From Bdellovibrio sp. ArHS (GTDB lineage: Bacteria; Bdellovibrionota; Bdellovibrionia; Bdellovibrionales; Bdellovibrionaceae), in NCBI RefSeq assembly GCF_000786105.1, contig NZ_JTEV01000012.1, positions 62,001 through 126,000 on the forward strand: a stretch of DNA of 64,000 nucleotides, given 5' to 3'. A program made the translations under genes and the position numbers. Below, one piece after another: positions 34,020 to 43,287 of this stretch (the stretch's first letter is position 1; each line of letters starts with the position of its first letter). Below the pieces are notes generated by a model. The model was not told the origin of the DNA. It was given only the letters and a program-made list of their open reading frames with translations, and ran no database searches.

Positions 34020-35831
34020 TTAGCGAACTCCGCCCGCTTTAATTCCATCATCCGTCTTCGTACCACCTTCGGTCGTGGTGGTAGGCGGCGGAACAACGAC
34101 CGGAGGCACACACACGCCGTTCACCAAAGTGTTTGGTGATGGGCATGGCGCCGGAGGTGGCGTTTCCACAGGAGTTGCTGTTGCTGTGGCCGTTGCCGTG
34201 GGCTCTGGCACAGGAGCTGGTGGAACGTAAACAGGATCTGTGCTCTTCGCCTTGCTGTCTTTTTTGAAAATCCACCAGAAGGCACCTAAAGCTAACAAAC
34301 CCACACCCACGGGGATGATCCAGTTTTTATTACGGCACCAGAAACCACAACTGTCTTCTTTCGCGCCCGTCGTAACTTCTTTTCCGCCTGGAAGATCGCC
34401 GTTCCCGCCGGTTTCAACGATCATACAAATGCCGCCTTCGCCTTCTTTCTGGCCTTCAGGACATTTACATTTTCCATCAGCGCCGGCTTGACCGCGACCC
34501 TGATCGGTACAATTGCCCACACCTGGATCCGGATTAGGAAGCGGCGTTGGTGGTACAGGGTTGACTGCGAAAGCCTGAAGTTCAAATGCACGGTCTTTGA
34601 TCTCTTGGCAGGCATTCACCTGGTCTTCACGTTGTTTTTGGATGTCTTTCAAAGGTGCTGTATCACAAGCCCCAATTGCTGAAGAAATATACGATTTCAA
34701 ATCTGTCAGATACGTCGAAATCTGCTTGTACTGTTCTTCAGAAATTTTATTTTCATCATTCAATTGAAGATCAATGTTTTGACCTTTGCTTTTCAAATAG
34801 GATTCGATAATGCGTTTTTTATTAAGAGCGGTCGCTTTGTCGTCGCCGCCATTCAATGGCGACATCGAGTTACACGTACGCGTTGCATACTTCACATCCG
34901 CACGACTGACACAGAATGCTTGTCCGGAAGAGTTAAAGCCATACACCATCGGATTACAGGCGACGCCGTTGTTTGAGCAGGACGCTCCGCTCGCAGCCAT
35001 TTTCGCTCTTAAATCGTCAGCCCCTTGCTTGTTACCACCGCAAGAACCATTCTCGCCATAAACGGACAAGTAACCCGCCACGATACAGTTTTTACCCGTA
35101 AGACCCGCAGCATAAGCCTCGGTTCCCAATAAGAAGTTCATCACGAACTCATATTTGCTGTTGCTGTTGAATTCATTCATCGCTTGCGCGCCGTAAATCG
35201 CGGTATAAACGCGTTGAGCAGACTCCATCGCGCGACGCATGCGAATCATATACTCTGCTTTTTGCCGTGCAGACAATTTCACATATTCTTTGTAGGATAA
35301 AACAAAATCACTGCCCAGTGGCTTTTGTTTACCTGTCTTAAGAGCTTTGTTAATCGTTGGATCTTGTTTCGCTAACTTGCCAGCTAAAGCATTAAAGCTG
35401 TTATAGTTAAGAAGTTCTTTTTTCTGAACAGGAACGCCATTTACCTTCAACGGATTTTCTTCATCACCCGTGAAATTCAAGTTCATCGTTTGACCGTCTT
35501 TCGTCAAAGTCAAACGCACTTGTTCGTTGCCATGGGAGTCTTTAAAAGTGCTCGCCTCGATCGACGGCATCATCTGATTGCGGTTTAAAGCCACCCATTG
35601 ATCCATCTGCGACTGCAGTTTTTCCGGATAAACGTGACGAACCATGCGCCAGTATTCACCCACCGTCATTTTCTTTGTCGTCAGACCTGTTTCTTTCAGG
35701 TATTGATTGATCAACTTCTTCTGGTTCGATGCTGCTGCACCTTCCGCGACGGGCGCAATACACATTGTCACAACAGAAACACCTGCTGCGAGATTTTTTA
35801 GCAAAGAACTTGGTTTAAACTTCCCAATCAT
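34020..35831 (-). CDS. Large exported protein with C-terminal anchor, unknown
   Basis: The 603 residues start with a signal peptide (LAAGVSVVTMCIAPVAEGAAA). A helical, cysteine-containing middle region follows (about 230-420). At about 425-470 is an EGF-like cysteine cluster (GNCTDQGRGQAGADGKCKCP), then a membrane segment near 500-520 (WIIPVGVGLLALGAFWWIF). The tail is rich in Pro/Thr/Ala (PEPTATATATATPVETPPPA). It resembles nothing recognised. A GAGGT site precedes the ATG. The layout, an exported domain plus a TM and a Pro-rich tail, suggests an envelope protein. Confidence 0.72.
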   Translation of the reverse strand: MIGKFKPSSLLKNLAAGVSVVTMCIAPVAEGAAASNQKKLINQYLKETGLTTKKMTVGEYWRMVRHVYPEKLQSQMDQWVALNRNQMMPSIEASTFKDSHGNEQVRLTLTKDGQTMNLNFTGDEENPLKVNGVPVQKKELLNYNSFNALAGKLAKQDPTINKALKTGKQKPLGSDFVLSYKEYVKLSARQKAEYMIRMRRAMESAQRVYTAIYGAQAMNEFNSNSKYEFVMNFLLGTEAYAAGLTGKNCIVAGYLSVYGENGSCGGNKQGADDLRAKMAASGASCSNNGVACNPMVYGFNSSGQAFCVSRADVKYATRTCNSMSPLNGGDDKATALNKKRIIESYLKSKGQNIDLQLNDENKISEEQYKQISTYLTDLKSYISSAIGACDTAPLKDIQKQREDQVNACQEIKDRAFELQAFAVNPVPPTPLPNPDPGVGNCTDQGRGQAGADGKCKCPEGQKEGEGGICMIVETGGNGDLPGGKEVTTGAKEDSCGFWCRNKNWIIPVGVGLLALGAFWWIFKKDSKAKSTDPVYVPPAPVPEPTATATATATPVETPPPAPCPSPNTLVNGVCVPPVVVPPPTTTTEGGTKTDDGIKAGGVR

Positions 35832-35894
35832 ATCGACCTCATGCTTTTGAGTCTTTTCGGTACACTTTTTAAAATACTTAACGAGAACCTAGAC

Positions 35895-36638
35895 TTAACC
35901 TTTGGATTTCTGTTCTGTCTCAATCTGAGACCGAAACCAGTCATGCAGATATCCACGATCCCTACGACTTAAGTCTTTAAATTTCAAACGAAGCACGTTT
36001 TCGTGATATTCCACGACCTTACTTTTGATCTTCACATTGCGGATCTCAGGGAAGATCACATCCACAAAGCGCAATCCCCGGGAACTTGCTTCCATATCTC
36101 TTTTCAATCGGATGCGCGCTCCCGAAACGGAAATAGATTCTGTAACACCCTCAAAAATATCTTGCGCCACCACATCAGCGCGAGTCGCAAACTCATAGCG
36201 GTGGGCGGTTGGAAATAACCATTGGGCACGACGATCCAAATAAGGAAAACGAAAATAAAAGGCCAAAAGCAGAACGCCGACGGTGACGAAGCTGGAAAGA
36301 ACCAGATGAGTTTGATTAAAAAGCCCGTCCCCCACCAAAGCGTGGGTGCTGAAACGATACCCATTCACGACCAGAACGAAGACAAGAGACAAAATGGCCA
36401 GGGTCCAAGAAGTCTTATGCGGTTTGAAAAGCAAAATTCCCGACAAAAAAAGCAGCCCCAGCCACACCCAATCCAAAGGTGTCACCGCTTTGAGAAATTC
36501 AAATAACGTGGGTGGTAAGTACCAGTGGGGAACCCCGCTTCCCGCGAAACTGATTGCCAGATTTCCCAGGGGCGCCAACAGAAAAAGCACGGCCAGAAAA
36601 TAAATCCCGGTAGGCTTTTTGAGTGGTGTCTGTGTCAT
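35895..36638 (-). CDS. Four-TM membrane protein with C-terminal PilZ-like domain
   Basis: The first 130 of 247 residues contain about four membrane segments (e.g. IYFLAVLFLLAPLGNLAISF). The rest looks like PilZ, the c-di-GMP receptor domain: RYEFATRADVVAQDIFEGV, then SISVSGARIRLKRDM where PilZ proteins have D/NxSxxG. The first RxxxR arginines are not perfect. A sensor of c-di-GMP at the membrane is plausible in a bacterium that switches life phases. A GGGGGAA site precedes the ATG. Confidence 0.65.
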   Translation of the reverse strand: MTQTPLKKPTGIYFLAVLFLLAPLGNLAISFAGSGVPHWYLPPTLFEFLKAVTPLDWVWLGLLFLSGILLFKPHKTSWTLAILSLVFVLVVNGYRFSTHALVGDGLFNQTHLVLSSFVTVGVLLLAFYFRFPYLDRRAQWLFPTAHRYEFATRADVVAQDIFEGVTESISVSGARIRLKRDMEASSRGLRFVDVIFPEIRNVKIKSKVVEYHENVLRLKFKDLSRRDRGYLHDWFRSQIETEQKSKG

Positions 36639-36717
36639 GAATTTCCCCCAAAAATTATGCTAAACGAAACGGACTCGGGGGGGCACGAATTCTTTGAGAT
36701 ACCAGACCTTAGTTGAA

Positions 36718-36754
36718 TTAAAAAAAATAGACCACCCTACCAGAGTGGTCTATT
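36718..36754 (-). terminator. Terminator of the ankyrin-like/L,D-transpeptidase pair
   Basis: AATAGACCAC (36726-36735) pairs perfectly with GTGGTCTATT (36745-36754) around a nine-base loop, and the A-run at 36719-36727 gives the U-tail on the minus strand. It lies 26 bases after the stop of the transpeptidase gene. Confidence 0.88.
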
Positions 36755-36779
36755 CGCCTAATATTTAAATCATGCTCTT

Positions 36780-37487
36780 CTACTGAGCTTTACCGGGGAT
36801 AGAAATAGACTTCAAGTCACTCTCTTCTTTAGCTATATCTTCCGCAATTTTCAAAGCACTATTGGATGCTCCCCGCTCATTGGCAGGACAAATTTCAAGC
36901 TCCGTCTTTACAGGGACCAACTGATAGAGTTCATCAATCTCTTCGTTCGTGACAGCGATACAGCCACGTGTCCAGTTAATGATTGGATGAGCTTTATCAA
37001 CAAAAAAACGTGAAGTGTCGTCATTTGGTAACCCATGAATCATGATGTCACCACCAGGACTCAAATCTACACCTTTGTTTTGAGATATTCTTTTAGTTCT
37101 TTCAAGATCAGCTTTGTTTGGATAGTTTACATGTAAAGCTTTATGGTATTCACTATCATTCTTTTTAAAATCAATCTGATAAACTCCTTCCGGAGTTTTA
37201 TTATCTCCTTCTTGAGTTTTGTGTCCGTACGGAGATCTACCTAGGGCCACATTATAAACTCTTAAAAGACTATCGCCGCTAAATAAGAAAAGACGCTTTC
37301 CTTCTTTAGAAACAATGACTTTAGTGCCTTGAATTCTTTTGTTTCTGAGAGACTCTAGACTTTCTCCAGTTAAATCTACTAAGTTTCGATCTTCCACAAT
37401 TGAATCGATATTCTTACAGCTATACTTCCCGGCAAGTGCGCTTTGCGCTACTCCAAAAACTGACAAAGCTACTAAAAGAACTTTCAT
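36780..37487 (-). CDS. L,D-transpeptidase (YkuD domain)
   Basis: Makes 3-3 cross-links or attaches proteins to peptidoglycan in the periplasm. Of 235 residues the signal peptide is MKVLLVALSVFGVAQSALAG. The YkuD domain follows: KVIVSKEGKRLFLF, then the motif MIHGLPND and NWTRGCIAVTNEEIDEL with the catalytic cysteine. Predatory Bdellovibrio use such enzymes to reinforce prey walls during invasion; whether this one does so is unknown. It overlaps the upstream lipoprotein gene by four bases (ATGA). Confidence 0.92.
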   Translation of the reverse strand: MKVLLVALSVFGVAQSALAGKYSCKNIDSIVEDRNLVDLTGESLESLRNKRIQGTKVIVSKEGKRLFLFSGDSLLRVYNVALGRSPYGHKTQEGDNKTPEGVYQIDFKKNDSEYHKALHVNYPNKADLERTKRISQNKGVDLSPGGDIMIHGLPNDDTSRFFVDKAHPIINWTRGCIAVTNEEIDELYQLVPVKTELEICPANERGASNSALKIAEDIAKEESDLKSISIPGKAQ

Positions 37488-38614
37488 TGCGACCTCTCAT
37501 TATCAGGATACAAAGAGTACCTTTGTAAGTTATACTTCTTAAAAAGAACTGCATAGTAATGACTAAACTCTGCTTTAACGTGATCAGCAAACATCAAAAG
37601 ATCGGCTTGCTGGTACTTAATCCCACTATAAGTAATACTCATCGAGACATTTTCATCAGGAATCGTAACTTGCAACACCAGTTCGGGCTCTTCATTTAGC
37701 TGTGCAAACTCTGCAGCGGCTTTACTTATTTCCTCTTTGGAAATGGGCAGCCCAGCAGGTTCTGCTTTATCAGACAAATAGATGAGAGCAAGTGCAGAAT
37801 ATACTAACTTTGCATGTGTTAACTCTTTTGTTTGCGAGGTTACAATCGGCGAAGCCTCGAATTTAGGTATTTTTACATTCGCTTCTTCCGAGAGAATCTT
37901 TAAAACTTCAAAATTATTCACTCCATACTTCAGTCTTGCAGCAAACTCTAAGATTAAGAAATCTTGCGCCTCAGCTGAAGATTTTGATGGTAAGCACTCT
38001 TTAGTTTTCACAAGTTCACGAATAAATGGTGGCACTTCAATATGAGGGTTTGCCCATAGCATAAACATCATAGATCTGGTAAACACGCGACAGGGAATTT
38101 GCGCTTTAGAAAGAATGTTCATACCTGCAGCTGTGTGACCTTTATGAAAATATCGCTTGGCAATATCCAGATCTTTACGCAGAGAACTTTCCAAGTAGCC
38201 TTTAAGGGCTGAATCAACATCCGCCGAAATTATGTTGATATCTGTTATTAGACTTTCGCCAGTTTTCCTATTAGACGACCAAAGACTTAGCCCCTTTTCT
38301 CTCAGAAGTTCAAGGATCTCAATAGACCCTCTGCGAGCTGCTACCAAAATTAAAGAATCACCATTAATGGCTACAATATTCTCAAGCTCTTTGGCTGACT
38401 TCTCGCCAAGATTCCGTTCTACTTCTTCTTTGGAACCAGATCGGACAACTGTAACTAAAGGATCTTCTTTCGATGAGGTCTCAACTCGTGATTCAATAGG
38501 AAATTTCTCCTCATTGCCTTTCTTAAAAGAGCATGCGGAAATGATAAGAAAAGCCATTAGAGTGAAAAGCTTAAGAATAGCCATAAGGCTATTAACAGCA
38601 ATTCTAAGACCCAC
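37484..38614 (-). CDS. Lipoprotein with ankyrin-like repeat, partner of the L,D-transpeptidase
   Basis: Lipoprotein signal: LKLFTLMAFLIISAC, lipobox ISAC. Near residue 75-110 lies an ankyrin-type stretch (NGDSLILVAARRGSIEILEL followed by LREKGLSL); the rest is helical with no known domain. The start is uncertain: GTG at 38614 gives 376 residues, ATG at 38584 gives 366 with a more normal signal length. Its stop overlaps the start of the transpeptidase, so the two are probably produced together. Confidence 0.7.
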   Translation of the reverse strand: MGLRIAVNSLMAILKLFTLMAFLIISACSFKKGNEEKFPIESRVETSSKEDPLVTVVRSGSKEEVERNLGEKSAKELENIVAINGDSLILVAARRGSIEILELLREKGLSLWSSNRKTGESLITDINIISADVDSALKGYLESSLRKDLDIAKRYFHKGHTAAGMNILSKAQIPCRVFTRSMMFMLWANPHIEVPPFIRELVKTKECLPSKSSAEAQDFLILEFAARLKYGVNNFEVLKILSEEANVKIPKFEASPIVTSQTKELTHAKLVYSALALIYLSDKAEPAGLPISKEEISKAAAEFAQLNEEPELVLQVTIPDENVSMSITYSGIKYQQADLLMFADHVKAEFSHYYAVLFKKYNLQRYSLYPDNERSQ

Positions 38615-39008
38615 CTTGGGTAAAAATGTACGTTCATAGGGGTGTCTAAATTTTAAACACGGTCCATTTTCGGCACCTACTCTCGGATCCCTTTTTTCTC
38701 CACTTTTTTAAAAGGATACACATAAGGCTTAGGTATTTTCATTTTCGTTTCGCTGAAGCTATGAGTTAAAAATGAATTTCAATAAAAAAGAACTTGCCAT
38801 GTTTTTTGGATCTCTATACCGCGATTAAACCAATTGATATTTTTATCGCGCGAAGGTTCTCGAATTATCAAGAAAGTCTCTTTAGCTAGTCTATTAGCGG
38901 CTATAACAAGGTTTTTCATCCTTACTTAGAAACCGCGAATAAATTAAAAAAACTCTAAAATCGATTTTTAAAAATGGTGCTAAATTCATTTTGAGCAAGG
39001 AGGTTTCT
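38615..39008. other. Intergenic region with divergent promoters
   Basis: No gene seen in these 394 bases. They are AT-rich, lie between divergently read genes and must carry both promoters. One near-perfect palindrome is at 38642-38660. Short frames here lack ribosome sites. Confidence 0.6.
38642..38660. promoter_or_regulatory. Near-perfect 19-base palindrome, possible operator
   Basis: GTGTcTAAAtTTTAaACAC is symmetric except for one pair and the centre. It lies 28 bases upstream of the GTG start of the leftward ankyrin-like lipoprotein gene. The size and spacing suit a dimeric repressor. Confidence 0.45.
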
Positions 39009-39662
39009 ATGAACCTAACGAACATCCCAAATGACGAACTAACTCGTCGTCTCGAAAAACTTGTGCGCACAGAAAGAAAAATCACACATCTGATTTTACA
39101 GCATATAAATGAAATTGAATCCCGAAGGCTTTACGCTGATTTGGGTTACGATGGAATGTTTTCTTATCTAACAAAAGGGTTGGGGTATTCAGAATCCAGT
39201 GCTTATCGCCGTATTCAATCAGCGCGGCTTTTAAGACAAATCCCTGAGGTTGCAGAAAGATTGGAAAACGGAGCTCTGAATTTATCCCAACTCACACAAT
39301 TGAATAAGTGCCTCAGAGAAGAGACACGTACATCAGGCATCGGGGCAACTAGAATAGATACTAAAGCACTTCTTAAAGAAATCGAGCACAAAAACACCTA
39401 TGACACCCAAAAAGTTCTCGCCAAAGAGTTTAACCAATACCCGCAAAAAAGGACACTCATAAAGCCTCAGTCCGATGCCAGTATTCGTCTGGAGGTGACT
39501 TTAAGCCAAGAAGATTTCTCTGATCTAAGTAAAGCCAGATCCCTTCTTTCGCATTCATGTCCAGATGGATCTTGGAGTGACGTCATTTCAACATTGGCAA
39601 GAAAGTTTATAAAAACGAAAATGAGTGTTAAGACAAATCATAATCAAAAAAAAGCGATATAG
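39009..39662 (+). CDS. HNH-endonuclease-family N-terminal domain without the HNH part
   Basis: The 217 residues start MNLTNIPNDELTRRLEKLVR, followed by LGYDGMFSYLTKGLGYSESSAYRRIQSARLLRQIP and LENGALNLSQLTQLNKCLRE. This matches, from memory, a family of bacterial proteins that end in an HNH nuclease domain. Here the frame stops before any HNH motif appears, and no downstream frame restores it. So it is truncated or a naturally nuclease-free form. The ATG at 39009 has AAGGAGG five bases before it, indicating the gene is still translated. Confidence 0.68.
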   Translation: MNLTNIPNDELTRRLEKLVRTERKITHLILQHINEIESRRLYADLGYDGMFSYLTKGLGYSESSAYRRIQSARLLRQIPEVAERLENGALNLSQLTQLNKCLREETRTSGIGATRIDTKALLKEIEHKNTYDTQKVLAKEFNQYPQKRTLIKPQSDASIRLEVTLSQEDFSDLSKARSLLSHSCPDGSWSDVISTLARKFIKTKMSVKTNHNQKKAI

Positions 39663-39678
39663 GTTGAATCACAAACAT

Positions 39679-39711
39679 ACAAGACTGAGAGGAAAGTCCT
39701 CTCGGCCTTGT
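39679..39711 (+). terminator. Stem-loop after the truncated HNH-family gene
   Basis: ACAAG...CTTGT outer arms and GAGAGGA / TCCTCTC inner arms (39687-39703) form a strong hairpin with a short internal mismatch. No T-run follows on the plus strand, so termination is possible but not certain. Confidence 0.5.
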
Positions 39712-39743
39712 AGAAGAACTTAACTATCGATAGAGAATCCAGC

Positions 39744-41300
39744 CTAACGCTGCAACGAAGAACAAGATTGAATACAGCTTTCGCGAGCCATCTTCACCCG
39801 GGGGGCCACACAGTCGGCGGTTCCCTTGTGGCGAACGATCGAAAGAGTTCCCACATTGGGGGTGTATGTCTTGCCGTTAAACTTCGCAAGACATGTGTAG
39901 TAGGCGTATTTTTCCAAACCCGTTTTCATCTTACTGCTAGTGGGAAGATAGTCCCGAGCTTCGTAGTAGTTAATCCCGATCCCTTCCTTATTCGGAGAAC
40001 TTTGCGCCACGACGAAATCAAAGCGATCAGACGTCAGTTTCGCGCACTCACTTTCGGACTTAACGCTGTTAACACCAAAGGGGTCTGCGCCAACTTTATC
40101 GATCAATAAAACGTGACCATAGACCGCGACAATGTCACCCGCCTTTATCGTGGTGGCCGGCGAAACAGAGATTTTATTTAAACACGTCAGACCGTTATCC
40201 TGAGGCTCGACGTAAGAGGACGATCCCCACGCCCAAGCATCTGAAGCTTTCAAAGCGCGACCGGCTTTCAAACGAAGTCCTGCCGTAGCCATGGAAGTAA
40301 AGACGTAGCCTGAGCAGTCAATTCCAAGAACACTGGTCCCGTCTCCGTTATTCTTGAACATATCAATTTCCGCATTCGCGGCGGTGGTCGCATAGGGTTT
40401 TCCACCATAGTCATAAATCAGCGGATTAGAGCGCACGTTGAAACACCCCTCACCATAAGTCGTCATATCTTTAATGTAGTAATGCGAGCCTTGAACCTTG
40501 GCCAAACTGGCAATCTGGCGTTTACTGCCAACGCCATCAGAGTGTTTGCCGACGATGCTAATCCCCTGCACATTGGGTGCTTGCGCATCCAGCGATGGAA
40601 GTTGCACACTTTGGCAACTTTGATAAGTTGTCGCGAAGGCCCAGCGTCCCCCGAAAACAGAAAGAGGCGTTCCCGAATTTAAGGCCTGCATTTTATGCCA
40701 TTCATAATCACGATTGGGTTCTTCAACCACGGGAACCGAGGGCTCCGAGGGAGTTTCCGTCGAAAGACCGCCGTCGCCCGTTGCAGGCGCTCCTGAAGAG
40801 GCATTGTCTTTAGAACAATTCACATCCAGGGCCTGAACAGTTTTTTGTAACTGATTGAAATTTCCACGCACCTTGTCCTGCATGTACGAGCGAAAAACAG
40901 TGGTGCGATCTCCGACATCAATCGCGGAGAGAAGTAAAAGAAGCTGTTCTGGAGTTTCCACTCTTTCCCCTTCCGGGGCCTCACTCAATAAAGAATCCAC
41001 CAGAGCTTCAAGATCCCGGTTCAAACGCTTGATTTGCGCGGATGTCAATTGAGGATTTTGTTCAGAAAGCTTGTCGACTTGTTCCTGAAACGCTTGTTTC
41101 AGGACGTCGGCGGAAGGAATGCTCTTTTGCTCAAGAAGATAAGTTTTAAGACCATCCCAGAGTTTGGTTTCAAGTTGTTGATTCTTACAGGCAATATCCT
41201 GCACTGTCTCTGAAGCGATATCTTGAACCGCATCAAATCCTTGAGGTGCGCAGGCTGTCATCATCATGCCCAATGCGAAGTATAAACTGTGTTTTCTCAT
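39744..41300 (-). CDS. NlpC/P60-like lipoprotein
   Basis: Probable envelope cysteine peptidase, perhaps a peptidoglycan hydrolase. The ATG at 41300 begins the lipoprotein signal (MRKHSLYFALGMMMTAC); the frame extends 45 bases further. Of 518 residues the first 190 are helical. The C-terminal part has LGIDCSGYVFTSMATAG (catalytic Cys) and KAGDIVAVYGHVLLID (His) as in NlpC/P60 proteins, with six or more further cysteines at the end (CVAPRV, SCIQSCSS). The spacing and extra cysteines are unusual, so substrate is open. Confidence 0.75.
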   Translation of the reverse strand: MRKHSLYFALGMMMTACAPQGFDAVQDIASETVQDIACKNQQLETKLWDGLKTYLLEQKSIPSADVLKQAFQEQVDKLSEQNPQLTSAQIKRLNRDLEALVDSLLSEAPEGERVETPEQLLLLLSAIDVGDRTTVFRSYMQDKVRGNFNQLQKTVQALDVNCSKDNASSGAPATGDGGLSTETPSEPSVPVVEEPNRDYEWHKMQALNSGTPLSVFGGRWAFATTYQSCQSVQLPSLDAQAPNVQGISIVGKHSDGVGSKRQIASLAKVQGSHYYIKDMTTYGEGCFNVRSNPLIYDYGGKPYATTAANAEIDMFKNNGDGTSVLGIDCSGYVFTSMATAGLRLKAGRALKASDAWAWGSSSYVEPQDNGLTCLNKISVSPATTIKAGDIVAVYGHVLLIDKVGADPFGVNSVKSESECAKLTSDRFDFVVAQSSPNKEGIGINYYEARDYLPTSSKMKTGLEKYAYYTCLAKFNGKTYTPNVGTLSIVRHKGTADCVAPRVKMARESCIQSCSSLQR

Positions 41301-41411
41301 GCCTTTCTTATCGGCAGCCGTTACGACACAGATTACCTTCCTCACAAATTTTAGACTCGACTAGACTAAAATTTAGCCACTATAATCAGACTTACGAGGA
41401 ACATCGCAGAT

Positions 41412-42470
41412 ATGGCAGAAAAGTTTATCAAAATTCAGGCACTTTACGGGCTCCTTGAGCTTGAACCCTTCGTTCTTTTGGGCTGTTTAATCGCCATCAC
41501 GTGGGTGTTTTATAAGTTTTTCCTGAAGGAGGCCTCCGAGGAAAGACATCGTAGTATTCGCAATCACTTTCGGACTTTATTACGCCACTACATTGTCTTG
41601 AGCTTTTTGTTTTTGCTATTTATTTTTCTCCAGACCTCTGAACCCCAGATCGGCACGGTCGCGAAGATCACTCCGTATGTCGCCATCGTCACCTTCCTTT
41701 GGGGGAACGTGGTCTTTGTTAAAACCAGCCGCCTGATTGTTTTGCAGTATCTTTTCCTGGGCTCGATGAAGCATGGCGTGCCTTTGCTCTTGGTGAATAT
41801 CTTTTCACTGCTCCTTTCCATCGTTCTGCTTTTCTGGGGAGTCACACACGTTTTCGGACTTCAAGTGGGTCCACTCTTAGCAACGTCAGCCGCGGCTTCG
41901 GTCATTCTGGGTTTGGCCTTGCAAGACACTTTAGGAAATTTATTTGCCGGCATTTCTTTGCAGTTGGATCGCAATTTCGAAATTGGTGACTGGCTGGAAA
42001 TCGTCAGTGGTATTCAAAAAACCACCGGTCAGGTTCGCGAGATCACCTGGCGTTCGACAACCCTGGTGGGCTTCTCGGACGAACTTATCACTTTGCCCAA
42101 TCGCTTCATGGCGAACGCCACTATTTCCAATTTCTCGCCCCCTGAAACACCCATCGTCCGCAGTCAGGTCTTCCGCTTGGCGTATGGGGAAAATGTGGAA
42201 CTGGCCAAACAGGTTTTGGAGCGCACTGTGGCGGGAATTGGCGAGATCAGAGGCATTCCAGCCCCCTGGGCTTATGTGAATGAATCTAATGAAAACTGGA
42301 TTCAAATTAAGATCATTTACTTCCTGGATAACTACGGCTCGCAGTTTAATGTTGGCGACAAGGTTCTTATCCGCGGCATTGAGGCGTTAAGAGCTGCGAA
42401 CTTGAAATTAGCTCGACAAGTGATCGAATTTTCAGATAGAACCGTGAATCATGAACACGGTAAATTTTGA
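41412..42470 (+). CDS. MscS-family mechanosensitive channel
   Basis: The 352 residues have about four membrane segments and the MscS core: LLATSAAASVILGLALQDTLGNLFAGI (pore helix rich in Gly/Ala) then LDRNFEIGDWLEI, VREITWRSTTLVGFSDELITLPN in the beta domain. The C-terminal vestibule part follows (KIIYFLDNYG). Members open under membrane tension. It overlaps the ttcA gene by 20 bases. Confidence 0.9.
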   Translation: MAEKFIKIQALYGLLELEPFVLLGCLIAITWVFYKFFLKEASEERHRSIRNHFRTLLRHYIVLSFLFLLFIFLQTSEPQIGTVAKITPYVAIVTFLWGNVVFVKTSRLIVLQYLFLGSMKHGVPLLLVNIFSLLLSIVLLFWGVTHVFGLQVGPLLATSAAASVILGLALQDTLGNLFAGISLQLDRNFEIGDWLEIVSGIQKTTGQVREITWRSTTLVGFSDELITLPNRFMANATISNFSPPETPIVRSQVFRLAYGENVELAKQVLERTVAGIGEIRGIPAPWAYVNESNENWIQIKIIYFLDNYGSQFNVGDKVLIRGIEALRAANLKLARQVIEFSDRTVNHEHGKF

Positions 42471-43287
42471 GCATCCCCTAGCGATTAAAATTCGCAAACA
42501 AATCACCCAGGCGCTGAACGACTTCAATATGATTGAAGACGGCGACAAGGTGATGGTTTGCGTTTCGGGCGGCAAGGACTCCAGCGTTCTCTTAGCTTTG
42601 CTGACGGAAATTCAAAGACGCTCGGAAAGAAAATTCCAAGTCGAAGCGGCGATTTTAGATCAAAAACAGCCGGGCTTCGATGCGACAGCTTTTCGCGTTT
42701 GGGTTGAAAGCTTGGGTGTGAAATTGCATGTTGTCGAAAAAGACACCTACTCCATCGTCAAAGAAAAAGTTCAAGGCGCTACGTACTGCTCGCTGTGTTC
42801 TCGCCTGCGCCGAGCTATTCTTTATGATTATGCTCACGCGCAAGGCTTCACGAAGCTGGCGCTAGGACATCACCGTGACGACGTCGTGCACACGGCACTT
42901 TTGAATTTGTTCTATGTCGGAACTATGGCCGCTATGCCTGCCAAACTGAGATCCGATGACGAAAGAAATATCTTGGTTCGCCCCCTGACTTATGTTTCAG
43001 AGCGCGACATCGAAGAACTTGCCGCCGCCTGGAATTTTCCGGTCATTCCGTGCAATCTTTGCGGTTCACAAGATGGCTTAAAGCGCCAACGCATTAAAAG
43101 ACTTGTGCGTGATTTGGAAAAAGAAATTCCCAATATTTATGCTTCCATTCAAACTGCGCTGGGCAATGTAAAACCCAGCCAGTTGATGGATTCGCAACTT
43201 TGGGATTTTAAAAACCTTAAGGCATCACCTTCTTCACCGCCGGACGCTCTGCCAAAGTCTGAGCCCAACGACGAATTGAAGGTCTAG
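42451..43287 (+). CDS. ttcA: tRNA 2-thiocytidine biosynthesis protein TtcA
   Basis: ATP-dependent thiolase that makes s2C32 in tRNA. In 278 residues the PP-loop VSGGKDSSVLLALL lies near residue 35. The Fe-S cysteines are the pair in YCSLCSRLRR and the one in PCNLCGSQDG; LALGHHRDDVVHTALLNLFY is the second conserved region. The start inside mscS suggests translational coupling. The 3' 71 bases overlap the convergent GST gene. Confidence 0.93.
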   Translation: MNTVNFEHPLAIKIRKQITQALNDFNMIEDGDKVMVCVSGGKDSSVLLALLTEIQRRSERKFQVEAAILDQKQPGFDATAFRVWVESLGVKLHVVEKDTYSIVKEKVQGATYCSLCSRLRRAILYDYAHAQGFTKLALGHHRDDVVHTALLNLFYVGTMAAMPAKLRSDDERNILVRPLTYVSERDIEELAAAWNFPVIPCNLCGSQDGLKRQRIKRLVRDLEKEIPNIYASIQTALGNVKPSQLMDSQLWDFKNLKASPSSPPDALPKSEPNDELKV

